In this document: positions 31,241 through 42,205 of the stretch, one piece after another
How the letters are laid out: the number at the start of each line of letters is the position of its first letter
Numbering within the stretch: the stretch's first letter is position 1
Origin: Malus domestica
Taxonomy: Eukaryota; Streptophyta; Magnoliopsida; Rosales; Rosaceae
Length of the DNA stretch: 64,000 nt
Direction: 5' to 3'
NCBI RefSeq assembly: GCF_042453785.1
Contig: NC_091669.1
Span: 9,808,501-9,872,500, forward strand
Translations under genes and position numbers: made by a program
Notes under the pieces: model-generated
Seen by the model: the letters and a program-made list of their open reading frames with translations, nothing else
Told to the model about the DNA's origin: nothing
Databases searched by the model: none

Positions 31241-32466
31241 TGACACCTACTAAAAAATATCCATCTAGCTAATTGAAAGGGCCAAGGGAAAATAAAAGTT
31301 GAACAACTGACCTAGTCTTAAAAGTGAGTTATTGATTGGTTCCTTGTTAAAGAACTACAAAGTTCAATGGAGGATTTAACTAATGAACTACACGATGACA
31401 ATGAGGAGTTAGTTGGTGATTTAGGCCATGATGAAATTGTTGACGACTTGATGAAAATCATAATCATGAGTATGCTCCTGATGAATTGATTTGTTCTCAA
31501 AGTTAAAGTTATTAGAATCATATTTGCGATAAATCATGTTGCAGGAAAGGTTAAATGGGCTAGCTTTGATATCGATTGAAGGTAGCTTTTTAGTCAAAAT
31601 TGATTATGAAGGTTTAATTGTTTGATTAGATGTTATATGTTAGATTAGAGAGCCGACTGGGTTTGAACCCACGCCGCGGTGCAAGGGCAACACTCATCTC
31701 CATCACTATGGTAGAGGGCCACTTGCTGTCCATTTGGTTTCTTAAGTTGAACTAATTATTGATTATTTAGTAATATGGTTATTTTTGTAACTTTCTTTAC
31801 ATTTAATGATATTTGAAAACTGATCATTAGTGTGAGTTTTTAAGTGTGTTTCAGTTTTACTTATTGTATTTTAGCATCAATACTTTATTCAATTTTTTTG
31901 GAATGCTGTTTTAAGAAGGGCCTCCTTATATATTTTACACACAGCTCCCAAAAGCTCAAAGATGGCTCTACTTGCAGGCACTCGGTGCTAAAACATATTG
32001 AAAAGTTGGATTTGATATAACAATCTCAATCATTTTGTCTAATTTATTGGATCAAATGTGACGGTTAATGTTAATGCTAAGGAGATCAATTTTTTTTAAA
32101 CCAACTGTGCAAACCAAATGATGTGGTTGTTGATGACTGGATTATTACTTAAACAATAATTAACGTACTTATTTCATATTATTAACACATCATCTGGTTT
32201 GAAAATTTGATTTAAAATTTTGGTCTCCCTTGCATTACCCGACAGAGAGTATAATACTTCTCCACAAAATTTTGGATTTGATATAACGCTCTCAATCATT
32301 TTGTCTAATTTATTAGATCAAATGTGACGGCTAAGGGTAATGCTACAGAGATCAATTATTTTTAACTAAATGTGCAAACCAAATGATGTGGTTGTTGATA
32401 ACTGGATTATTACTTAAATGCTGATTAACGTGCTTATTTCCTATTGTTGACACATAATTTGGTTTA
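31241..32466. mobile_element. Unclassified insertion in duplication copy 1
   Basis: Copy 2 reads straight through (gaggtataaaattttgacc at 38801), while copy 1 has 1.2 kb between the two halves. It contains two direct copies of a block starting ttggatttgatataac (32004 and about 32271), each with an AATGCTA-type MITE (32065-32245 and 32333-32480). No reading frame is supported. Class unknown. Confidence 0.6.
31645..31735 (-). repeat. tRNA-like sequence, possibly SINE-derived
   Basis: On the minus strand gcgtgggttcaaacccagtc has a good B-box core and lies 55 bp after agtgatggagatgagtgttg, an A-box-like piece. A cloverleaf with a 7-bp acceptor stem is not evident, so I do not call a tRNA gene. 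Confidence 0.3.
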
Positions 32467-32712
32467 AAATTTTAACAAATGCATACTTCTCCACAAAATT
32501 TTAGATGAAAATGGACAGAGAGTACGCCCACATGAAAAGTAGACTATAAGTGGTAATGGCTTGGTGGCACTTAATATTATGGTTGATCACTCATATATTT
32601 CATGCATTTATACTATCAATTTCTAAAGTCTTTGTGATGTTTTTGTGTTAAAATTGTGGCATTTTACCTTATCTTGTGTTAATGTGCAGTTAATTTTGTT
32701 TTAAGATCAATT

Positions 32713-33245
32713 TCAAGCAAAATGGAGAAAATGAAAAAAAAAAAAAAAAGAAAACAAAAGAAATAAAATAAGCAAAGGGGAGTGCAGCACTGGCAGGAAG
32801 AAAAAGAAAAGAAAAAAAATATAAGAAGATGAAAGTGGAACAAAAAGCAGGAGAGGGAGTGAAGAGTGCGGGATAAAAGCAAAGAAAAATAGAAGAATAA
32901 GAGGGAGTGGAAGGCAGCAAGCACGGGGACAGCAGAGAAAGAAAAACAGAAAATAAAGAAGTGGAGGGCAGACTGGCAGAAGGAAAACAAAAGAAAAGAA
33001 ATAAAAAAAAAACTAAAAGGAGGAAAGGAGTGCGCATCAGAGGAATAAACAAAGGACTGCGAAGAATTATGAGGGCAGAAACAGAACGAAAGAGAGAGAT
33101 GGGCGACAGAACCGACGGCAAAGGGCAGAGGGAAAAATGGGAGACTGACGGCAGACAGAAACCAGAGGCGCAGGGAGAGAAGGGAGACTGACGCAGCAGA
33201 AGCAGAGAAGCAGAAGGCACGGGAGTAGAGGGCAGAGCGGAGGAA
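32713..33245 (+). repeat. Purine-rich tract (over 500 bp)
   Basis: Almost every base on the plus strand is A or G, in varied order (gaagaaaaagaaaag, gggagtggaaggcagcaagc). It lies inside the solo LTR. It produces the long F/S/L-rich frames on the minus strand. Confidence 0.85.
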
Positions 33246-33891
33246 CCAAAAACGGGTGTTTTTTTTCTTGTTATTTTGTTTTATGGATAATTTCTTATGT
33301 ATGAACATAATTATGTGTAACTAACTTATTATGCTAGAGTGATGCCATGAGCCGCAACATGAATACGTAGTTTTATTTTTCAATTGCTTAAGTGTTGTTA
33401 CATGCTTGCTTTGATATTTTCAACTGAAAATATGGTTTTAGCCCCTAAAACTCAATTTTCATTACATAAAACCTGACATAATTTTTTTACTTGATTACAA
33501 CCCATTGACTAGGCTCCACACAAGCAAATTCATTAACTATGTTTGACTTCACCATTGTACATTTTTTGAATGCCTAATATATCCTTAATTACATTTTTGA
33601 CCTATATAATTAATTGTATACGGATTAAAAGGCGGATTAATGATTATTGAAAAGAGAAATAAGCATTACTATTCATAATATATATGATGTAATTTAACAA
33701 ATATGTGGGGAATCTGTAAATGTGCCTAATAGTTGTGCTAACATATGGAGAATAATTTACATACAACATAAATAAATGTTATTTGCCTCAAAGTTATTTA
33801 ATTTGCATATTTATATAGGTAAATTATTTTACACACATATATAATAATAATATTTTAGATATAAATATAGGCAAATTATTTTACACGCACA

Positions 33892-33920
33892 TATAATAAT
33901 AATAATAATAATAATAATAA
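33892..33920 (+). repeat. (ATA)n microsatellite
   Basis: About nine ata/taa triplets in the AT-rich second half of the solo LTR, surrounded by repeated ttattttacacacatata-type phrases (33825-34200). Confidence 0.85.
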
Positions 33921-35263
33921 AATGTGCCTTACATATATTAATACATGTAAAATAATTTATCTACAACATATAGAAATGTTATTTTATTCAAAGTTAATTA
34001 CCTATATTTTACATATAGATATAGGTAAATTACTTTACACAGACATACATATGGTAACAATAAAATGTGTCTAACATGTGTACTTTTTTTTATCCAAGCC
34101 TAACATATGTACTAATACATGCAAATTAATTTACCTACAACATTAATTTACCTATATATTACATATAAATATAGGTAATTATGTTACACAGTATAATAAT
34201 AATGTGACGAATAGATATATGTAATGGTGTACCTACAAAATATAAAAATATTACTTTATTTCAAATACGTATAATTATAAGTGGCTAAAAAAACGTCAAG
34301 AGGAGTAATTAGAATTTAATGCCCATATTATGTGGGCATATTGAAGCCAAAATTGGAGGGTTGTGTGTGAGAAAACGTTAGAAGGGTTGTGGCATATGTT
34401 GTAAATTATATGAAGTATTAGGTCATTTAATTTCTAATGTGGCAACATATTTGAATTTTTGGTTTATATTGGATGTTTAAAGATAGGTGGGTTTTAATCT
34501 AAAAATTACGAGTTGTATGGACCTATATTTAAAGAACCCTATTTTCAATCACTGAATTAAACTATCTATGTACCTTGATGCTTGATCACCATTAGGATGC
34601 TTAGAAAAGTTATCGGATGCAATTTTGAACGAATGTCACGTTAAAATTGGTTGTGCTTCTTGTGATTGAGAATTGTACTCTCCTAAGGTAAATATCATGC
34701 TCTTAGGGATTATATGGTTTAACAAAAGGATTTTCACCAAGATTAATGAATCACTCATGTTTATATTTAATCCAAATGTCATGGATAAGTTGCATGTAGT
34801 GGTATGCGTTTTAGCTTGAATGTCACAAGTAAAACATACACAAGGAAAATCCAACCTTCAAAGCATGTGTGTTTTCAATTATTTAAGCAATTGGAATAGC
34901 TACGTAAGAATGTTGTTGGTAAAGGTTGAACTCTAGCATATTGTCAATATATTTTTCTTCAATCATTTATTTTATCTTGAATTTCCTTATTTGCTTGTTT
35001 TGTTTAAGTTGAATCATTATTCCTAAAAACCAATTTCCATTTTAGATATTTGTTTAAGTCACATCCAGTAATATTTAGTTTCGTCAAATTAGTGTAATTC
35101 TTAAGTTTAAATAAGTTAAATACACAAAAACTCGTAAATTGTTTATATCAGTTCCTGAGGAGATCGACCTTGCTTGAGCCATTCTATACTACAAACACTT
35201 GTTCTCTTGCAAGAATTTTCTATGGTTTAACCCTTTGTTTTACAAGTGGTAAAATCGCTATCA

Positions 35264-35400
35264 ATGGTCTAATGATATTTCTCTTCACTGGTAAGTGAGA
35301 GGTTTAAACCACATTATTGCTAATCCATTGTGAGATTTAGCCTACTCCCCCACCCCCTTAATGTAGATAATATCATTTGTTAAAAAAAAGTAGTAATGAC
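35264..35400 (+). mobile_element. SINE-like sequence, copy 1
   Basis: atggtctaatgatatttctc is A-box-like, then ccacattattgctaatccat and gtgtagataatatc-type 3' sequence. The better preserved copy at 38925-39072 also has a B-box-like gatttgattatcgcc. The 3' half recurs at 56633-56690. The solo LTR is inserted exactly at the start of this sequence. Confidence 0.5.
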
Positions 35401-35847
35401 TCTTTTGGAAGGGTGTTTAAAATGACTGAAAACGATTTTAGTGAAATTGATTTTCTTTCAAAAGAACTTAAGATGCTTTTTAAAGCAAGCATAAAATATA
35501 TGTTTTTTTGCATAAAGCACATCAAGAAGCACCAAATATAGCCTACGCATCTTCCAATTGACCTTTATTTTTTTTGTTGGATCTATTTTTTAATCAAAAA
35601 TAACAAATGAAAGTAACTACCCACTTTTATGAAATTACTAGTTTAACCTTTAACTAATCAATTTTTATGTTTTAAAGTTCCAAATAAGGAAGGACAAAAT
35701 TTGGTGTTATAAATGATTTGCCACTGCTCCCCTCTCCCTTAATATGTAGAGTTAAGTCATCTGATATTAAAAATTCAGTGGAGTTTATTCGACAAATTAT
35801 AGGTTGTCAATAAACCACTTAAAAAATATATTGAAATTATGATTAAA

Positions 35848-37029
35848 CTAGCCTTTCTGCACGTGCCTTGTGAGTGCAAAAGGCTTTTTTTACATCCCAA
35901 CGCGCTACGTGCGGCATATAGAGTTTCATTAATCAAGGTGCTACGCGCCCCTAAAATTCTTTTAAATATACGACGTTTATTTGTAATCTTGCTCTATGTC
36001 TCTCTATCTTTTACTTTAGATTAATCCATAATACGTAATTTCTCTACCGATTTCTTCTTTTGTTAAAGGCCTTTTATTTACCTAAGAATATATATTTGGT
36101 TGAGAGGGCTGTAAAAAAAAATTCAAATGATTGAGATCATTAGGGCATTAGGGTTGTCATTGAACATGGCATATCATCAACATCATTGAGATCATTAGGG
36201 CATTAGGGTTGTCATTGAACATGGCATATCATCAACATCATCATACTACATTTTTTTAATTTTTTTTATAGAATTTGTTGCTCTTGTTTCTTCTAGTGCC
36301 TAAAATTATAGAGTCTTCAGTTGAAGGAAAATAATAGATAAGATGTCAGAACAAATGAAAAGAAGACAATTTACTTTACCATTTCACAACAAATCACAAT
36401 ATCAATTTTTGTTTCTTCCTTTATTTTAAAAATGTATACAACATAATTAAATACATTTTGTCGAGCAATGAAAAAAAGAAATTGGAAGAACCAAAAAAAA
36501 TGTTTGTTCACCCAATGTATTGTGGTACATTCATGTTTGCAATTATATCCAAATCATAATGTAGATCGTTGTGTATTGATCTGCCAAAAACCACGACACA
36601 AAAAAAAAACTAAATTAAGGAATTGTTAGACATCTACAAATGCAAAGACATGGTTGTTTGTTTGTTTTTTTTTTCTTTTCAAATTTATATCTCAGCATTG
36701 AAACTTGTTATACAAAGAAAGATGATTAAACGTTTAAGAAAATTATCATGAAGAAGAAACATGCAATAATATCGTCTAAGAAAAAACGTTTGATATAACT
36801 TCAAATATTGTTATAGATGTTTGATAAAAAAAAAAAACTTGATCAAACCTTAAATCCGACAAAAAAAAATCATATATATGCATGCCTTTGGCAGAGTTAG
36901 GAATAAAGAAATAACAAGAGTCTTTTACCTTTGGTAGTTACTAATATTAAAACAGCCCTCTGATTTTGCAGTCACATTCATGCGTGTGAAATGCAGTGGA
37001 TATCCATGCATGAAGCATCAACTGTTTTA
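35848..37029 (-). mobile_element. Helitron-like element
   Basis: Minus-strand 3' end: hairpin (gcac/gtgc with cctttct...aaaagg arms) and CTAG at 35848-35851, followed by T in that orientation. Copy 2 keeps the uninterrupted site gattaaataaattt near 39536, an A-T insertion point. The right half (36670-36995) is similar to 43410-43710 near two more such ends. The exact 5' end is not fixed. No Rep/helicase is present, so it is non-autonomous. Confidence 0.55.
36131..36240 (+). repeat. Perfect 55-bp tandem duplication
   Basis: Two identical 55-bp units starting ttgagatcattagggcatta (36131-36185 and 36186-36240). Recent slippage or duplication within the Helitron-like element. Confidence 0.95.
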
Positions 37030-37106
37030 GAGAAGTGGCCACCATGTTAGTAGCACATCTAATGAGTACCCATATGCATAAAAGATTCGGCTTTGAGAAA
37101 TGTTAC

Positions 37107-37245
37107 CTTGGGATTCAAGAGAAGTGGCCACCATGTTAGTAGCACATCCAAAAGCTCGAGCCAAGCAAGCAAAAAACGAGAAGTCACCTTTCCCAACAAG
37201 CAGTATCTCTTAGGAGCTGTTGTAGTGCTCAATTCACCTCTCCAT
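37107..37245 (-). pseudogene. DUF2431 exon 1 copy, broken
   Basis: Same 139-bp length and donor position as the functional exon 29256-29394. Two in-frame stops appear: after MER near the start, and before EILLVGKGDFSFFACLARAF. Exons 2 and 3 were not duplicated because the breakpoint lies in intron 1. It cannot make the domain. Confidence 0.9.
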
Positions 37246-38924
37246 TTCAAGTAAAACAAGTCAATGTTGGTGGAAAGAAGAAGGACTATGGTAGTCCGAC
37301 TACCCAGTGATCAAAACCCCATGAGAGAGCAGACACCTTTCCCGAGAAGTACAACAGTTATTTATTTGTTTTATAGAAGAGAGATTTAGGCTTACGGATC
37401 TGTTGAGCCTTTTGGTATATTGGTCCTTTCAGTTTGTTCCCGAAAGTAACACCATGAGGCCCATGAAAGCGGTGTCATGTGTGTCGATTTTTGTTGAGGA
37501 CTTGTGGCCAGGGTCGTCTTTTGGGGAGCAAAGTGTTCAACCGCAAAAGGTCTCAAAATTTAAGGGCCTCAAAATTATTTTACTATCTATTATATAGCAT
37601 TACTATGTGGGACATAAAAAGAAAAAGGTTCAAGTGGGACTTACAATTTTACAAATACAATTGCCTCTTTTCTAACTTTCTCAATTTTTAAAAAAAAAAA
37701 AATCTTACCCACTTTTTTTTTTCTAAGCAATTTAATAAGAGTTCTGATAAATTCATCCTATTGTGCTATTTTTATAGCACCAAAATGGCAGAATCTCTTC
37801 CCACCTCCCATCAAAAACCAAAACCTTTGACACCTGCTTGGCGGCATCTCCTTAGGAAAGAGTGAGAAATGGAAGGGGGAGAAAGAGAGAAGCACGGGGA
37901 AAGAAGAGAGAGAAACACGCGAGAGATTGCTCTCTAATACAAAGACAGATTGCTCCAAATTGATTTCTATTCCAGTTGGAATTGGGTATTTTTTGATTTG
38001 GAAATCTGGGTTGTCGTTGTTGTTCATCTATGAGGAATAGGAAGAGAGGGTGGAGGTGGTAGTACTGAAATTCAAAGGAAGAATGGAGTGGTGCTTGTGG
38101 CTAGGTAGGGTGATGATTGGGGAATTGAAGGTCTTGGGCCCATCGTGGATTTATTATTCTTTTATTTAGTTTTAGTTTTTCTTTATTCCCTTTTAGTTTA
38201 TTTAATTAAAATTATAACCAATTTATAAATATAGATTTAAAAGTCTTTTGCTAAAAAGATACATATGTGATCAACACTTTCATTAAAAGGTAGTGGAAAA
38301 ATAAGACAATTTGGTGGTTTTAGTAGCACCCTTTAATAATACTTTGGTGAGCCCTAAAACAATTACAAATTATATATTACTTAAGGTCTCATCCACCACA
38401 AATTGTTTCTCAGCCGCTTTTATTCTCCTCTTCCCTTTCTTCGTATCTCTCCACTCGTATCTTTTTTTCCACAAACACAATCAAACCCTAATTATTAATT
38501 TCATGCCAATTGAAGAGAAATTTCCAAAGCACTGAGACAATTCAAGTGTATAGAGTGATCTAGACTTCGATTAAAGTAAGATATTTATTAGTTCAAGTAT
38601 ATTAAGTTGGAATTTGAAGATTTAGGTATTTCTCATCTACAATATTTTTTTTTCATTTTGTACTTTTTAGGGCAAAATTCATATAAAGTAATCAAGTACT
38701 CGTCATAGCAAGGGAGGAGCAGGTACAAAAACTACTAGATGCGTTGTGGACTACCAGGTTTCGTTGTTCATACTTACTATAATTTCATTGCGATCTTGAT
38801 AGAGGTATAAAATTTTGACCAAATGCGTACTTCTCCACAAAATTTTAGATGAAAATGGATAGAGAGTACACCCACATGAAAAGTAGACTATAAGTAGTAA
38901 TGGCTTATTGCCACTTGATATTAT

Positions 38925-39072
38925 GGTCTAATGATATTCCTCTTCACTGGTAGTGAGAGGTCTTAGATTTGATTATCGCCATAGGCAAATTTGAACCACG
39001 TTATTGCTAATCTATTGTGAGGCTTAGCCTATCCCCCACCCCTTAGTGTAGATAATATCGTTTGTTAAAATA
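38925..39072 (+). mobile_element. SINE-like sequence, copy 2
   Basis: tggtctaatgatattcctct (A-box-like), gatttgattatcgccatagg (B-box-like), then ttgtgaggcttagcctatcc and a 3' end in gtttgttaaaataaaa. The internal promoter layout suggests a tRNA-derived SINE; TSDs are not clear. Confidence 0.5.
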
Positions 39073-39543
39073 AAAGTAGTAATAACTTGTTTGGAAGAGT
39101 GTTTAAAAGAACTGAAAACGCTTTTATTGAACTTGACTTTGTGTTTCAAAAGAACTTAAAGTGTTTTTTAAAGCAAGCATAAAATATATGTTTTTTTTTT
39201 TTTGCATAAAACACTTCAAAAAGCACCAGATATAGCCTACGCTTGTTCTAACTGGCCTTTTTTTTTGTTCGATCTATTTTTTAATTAAAAATAACAAATG
39301 AAAGTAACTACCCACTAAGTGGGTTTATGAAATTACCAGTTTAACCTTAACTAATCAATTTTAATGTTTTGAAGTTCCAAAAAAGGAAGGACAACATTTG
39401 GTATTATAAATTATTTGCCACTTTTCCCCTCTCCCTTAATATGTAGAGTTAAGTCATTTGATATTAAAAATTCGTTAGGGTGTATACGACAAATTATAAG
39501 GTGTTAATAAACCACTTAAAAAATATATTGAAATTATGATTAA

Positions 39544-40300
39544 ATAAATTTATGTAGATCGTTTGTCTAATAAAAATAAAATTTCTTAATCAATTTACTT
39601 TTCTTGCCAAAACATTTACCAAACAATCAGCTGCTTATTCTCACAGCACAGCAGAAACAGTTTTTTTTCAAAGTACAACAATGCCAAACCAAAAAACAGT
39701 TTTTCCTCGGTAGAAAAACCAAAAAACAGAAAGCAAACAAGGATCTCAAATTTGAGATAGAAAGGCGATGTACGATAGAACAATCGAAAAAATACAAAGA
39801 TCAAATGCCAATCTACAAAAGGCAGTTCAGATTTCATGGTTGGCAGTTCTGACTTCCATTGATTTTTTCAATTCAATGTTAACTGTCTCCAAGTGAGCCA
39901 ATTGACAAGAAGGAAGCTGTAAATAGTAAAAGGTCTTGTTGAAATGTGTTTTTGTTAACCCTTCTGTTTCGGCAACCTCTTTAGATTATAGCCTCTAAAA
40001 GGGAGAGTTTTTCTCCACGGAACAAACTGTCATAGCCTCTTGCGTTCTCTCTCTCTCTCTCTTCTCTGTCAAACCAGTTTCTCATCAATCTCCATCCATG
40101 TCAATAGGCCATTTCCAAAGGCACCAAGATTCCCAAATATCCCAAGAGGCTAAGTAGTAAGTTCCAAATCTCCAACCCTTCATTCTCATTAGCATTAGAT
40201 TTCAAACAATTGAAAAAAAAAAAAACCAAATCAATGTGAAACTTTTTACCTATACCTATTCAATGATTGCTACCCCAACAATTTTACAAATTTTGCAAAG
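39544..40300. promoter_or_regulatory. Upstream region of the DUF868 gene
   Basis: No ORF is convincing. gcgttctctctctctctctc at about 40042 is a pyrimidine-rich block typical of plant leaders or core promoters, about 240 bp before the ATG. No clear TATA box was assigned. Confidence 0.4.
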
Positions 40301-41233
40301 ATGCAGTCTTTGAGTCGATCGATGCGAGGTAAATCATTTCATGAGTCTCCGCCATTTGCAGAGAAGATCACAGACGACCCTGTGACAACGAAAACCGCAC
40401 AAAGCACAGTGACTTGCGTCTTCCTTGCCAATATTGCGACATTTTGGCGGAAGGTGACGATCATATGGTGTAAGAACCTCATGAACCATTCCCTTAGCAT
40501 TCGGATTGATAGCTTAGACGGCGAGTTTCATTATACATGCAAATTCGACCTAAAGCCATGGCATTTTTGGAGCAAAAAAGGGTACAAGTCATTCGAGTTC
40601 GAAGGGAATCAAGTGGAGGTTTATTGGGATCTTCGGTCTGCGAAATTTGGCGGCGGCCCAGAACCGTGTTCCGACTTTTATGTTGCTCTTGTTTGCGATG
40701 AGGAGGTTGTGTTGTTATTGGGAGACATGAAGAAAAAGGCATACAAGAGAACAAAATCCAGACCAGCCCTTGTGGAGGCACTTTTATACTACAAAAAAGA
40801 AAACGTGTTTGCCAAGAAAAGTTTTGCCACAAGAGTGAAGTTTGATGAGAAGAGAAAAGAGCATGACATTGTCGTGGAGAGCTCAACGTCCGGCCTGAAA
40901 GACCCAGAAATGTGGATCAGTGTAGACGGGATTGTGTTGATTCATGTCAAGAATTTGCAGTGGAAATTCAGAGGGAATCAGACCGTGCAGGTGAACATGC
41001 AACCGGTGCAAGTTTTCTGGGACGTGCACGATTGGCTTTTCAGCAGCCCGGGGACGGGGCATGGGCTGTTTATTTTCAAGCCAGGGGCACCGGAATCAGA
41101 GAGCGATCACGACAGAGATGGCAACGGCAGCATAAACAGTGATAATAGCAGTGCTTATTATTCAACCCAGACAAGTAATAACTCAACATCTTCTGACTTC
41201 TGCATGTTTCTTCATGCTTATAAGATTGAGTAA
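40301..41233 (+). CDS. DUF868 family protein, single exon, 310 aa
   Basis: An uninterrupted 310-aa frame with the features of the plant-specific DUF868 family (PF05910): STVTCVFLANIATFWRKVTI near residue 35, IRIDSLDGEFHYTCKFDLKP, then WHFWSKKGYKSFEFEGNQVE, VEVYWDLRSAKFGGGPEPCS, DFYVALVCDEEVVLLLGDM, DPEMWISVDGIVLIHVKNLQ and VQVFWDVHDWLF. The C terminus is Ser/Asn-rich. Length fits the family (about 280-340 aa). No signal peptide or membrane helix is evident. The molecular function of DUF868 proteins is unknown to me. The start was chosen as the first ATG giving the conserved N-terminal third; no frame disruption is seen. Confidence 0.93.
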   Translation: MQSLSRSMRGKSFHESPPFAEKITDDPVTTKTAQSTVTCVFLANIATFWRKVTIIWCKNLMNHSLSIRIDSLDGEFHYTCKFDLKPWHFWSKKGYKSFEFEGNQVEVYWDLRSAKFGGGPEPCSDFYVALVCDEEVVLLLGDMKKKAYKRTKSRPALVEALLYYKKENVFAKKSFATRVKFDEKRKEHDIVVESSTSGLKDPEMWISVDGIVLIHVKNLQWKFRGNQTVQVNMQPVQVFWDVHDWLFSSPGTGHGLFIFKPGAPESESDHDRDGNGSINSDNSSAYYSTQTSNNSTSSDFCMFLHAYKIE

Positions 41234-42205
41234 GGGAGACTAGTTTACAGAAAACACGCAAAAAAAAAAAAAGGAAAAAAAAAGGAAAATGGTTGTAAAA
41301 TTGTAAATTATGGTAGTAGGATTAATTCATATATATGGGTACTCTAGTACTCATTTGATAATTAGTAAATTAAACTTTATTCATATTATATATGCAGGAA
41401 AGAAAATTAAGGTCTAGAAATGCTATTCCATGATCTCCTACTTATTCTTGCCATTTTTACTTTCTGTATGTAGAAAATTGGAGAGGGTATTGGTATAATG
41501 TGGATACAGCTAGGGTTAAAGGACCGATATTGCTCTTAATTTTTCAGGATAAGAAAGGTAAACAAAATGAATCAAGTTAGTAACAATATCAAGCGCCATG
41601 ACGATGAGGAACATGTTCTAGATTTTAATTGTAGCCCAAACCATGAAAAAGGAGTAGAGGAATTGATTCATTCTACCCTTGTTTTGATAGATTAATCCAC
41701 TTGCTCTTAATTTTCTTATTTACTGGTGTTAAATTGGTTGACGTGAAAAAAGCTCAACAAGATCAATGAAAAAGAGCAGAAGGAAAATGATGTCCCAATA
41801 TATAGGGTTTATACGCCATTTTACTAACCAAGTCATGATGTCCCTAATCACACCAACACTTAGCCTTCTTATTTACCACCTTGTTTCATCATTGCACGAC
41901 CGCGAAGTACCCTTTGTTGGCTCCGATGGACAGAGGAAGTTAGGGTAGCCGAAACATATTTGTCGGTTCAAAGATGCGGTGCGCCCTTTATTTTTAAAAT
42001 AAGAAAGGGTAGAGAAAATGTCTCAAGTCAATGTTCAAGTATCAGGATCACGAAGCTAAAGTAACACATGTTGGAGCTTAATTGTAGCCCAAATCAATTA
42101 AAAAGAGTAGAGAAATTTATTCATTAATTCTACACTTGGTTTGATAGAGAAATTTATTCTTTCTACTCATCTGCCGCCTGAAACAAGATTTGACTCTCAC
42201 TTTAC
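41234..42205. other. Downstream flank of DUF868 with a degenerate repeat
   Basis: A block around ttaattgtagcccaaa, followed by gagtagaggaattgattcatt, occurs near 41625 and again in variant form near 42080. No gene is seen. The 60-aa ORF at 41766 is unsupported. Confidence 0.4.

Larger units (their letters stand above)
32584..35263. mobile_element. 2680-bp solo LTR
   Basis: It begins TGATCACTCATATATT and ends AAATCGCTATCA, so TG...CA. The 5-bp duplication atggt flanks it (32579-32583 and 35264-35268). Copy 2 shows the empty site attatggtctaatgat near 38924. No primer-binding site, polypurine tract or pol lies inside, so it is a single very long LTR left by recombination, or a non-autonomous large-LTR element. 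It contains a purine-rich tract (32713-33245) and ATA microsatellites. The 209-aa ORF on the minus strand is the complement of the purine tract. Confidence 0.85.
29204..35847. repeat. Tandem segmental duplication, copy 1
   Basis: Matches 37053-39543 in order. It begins inside intron 1 of the DUF2431 gene (catctaatgagtacccatat at 29205 and 37055) and ends at attgaaattatgattaaa (35830 and 39528). It is 4.2 kb longer than copy 2 because it alone contains insertions at 30606-30803, about 31241-32466 and 32584-35263. Confidence 0.9.
37053..39543. repeat. Tandem segmental duplication, copy 2
   Basis: Shorter, insertion-free counterpart of 29204-35847. It preserves the empty sites of the MITE, the 1.2-kb insertion and the solo LTR. 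Just before it, 37030-37052 repeats a scrap of exon 1 (gagaagtggccaccatgtta), so the junction is complex. Confidence 0.9.

Noticed and set aside
31645..31735. Possible tRNA gene on the minus strand
   Set aside because: Good B box but no convincing acceptor stem or anticodon arm; kept only as tRNA-like sequence.
32679..33308. 209-aa and 176-aa open frames on the minus strand, rich in F, S and L
   Set aside because: They are the complement of a purine-rich tract inside a solo LTR; open in several frames at once and without any domain.
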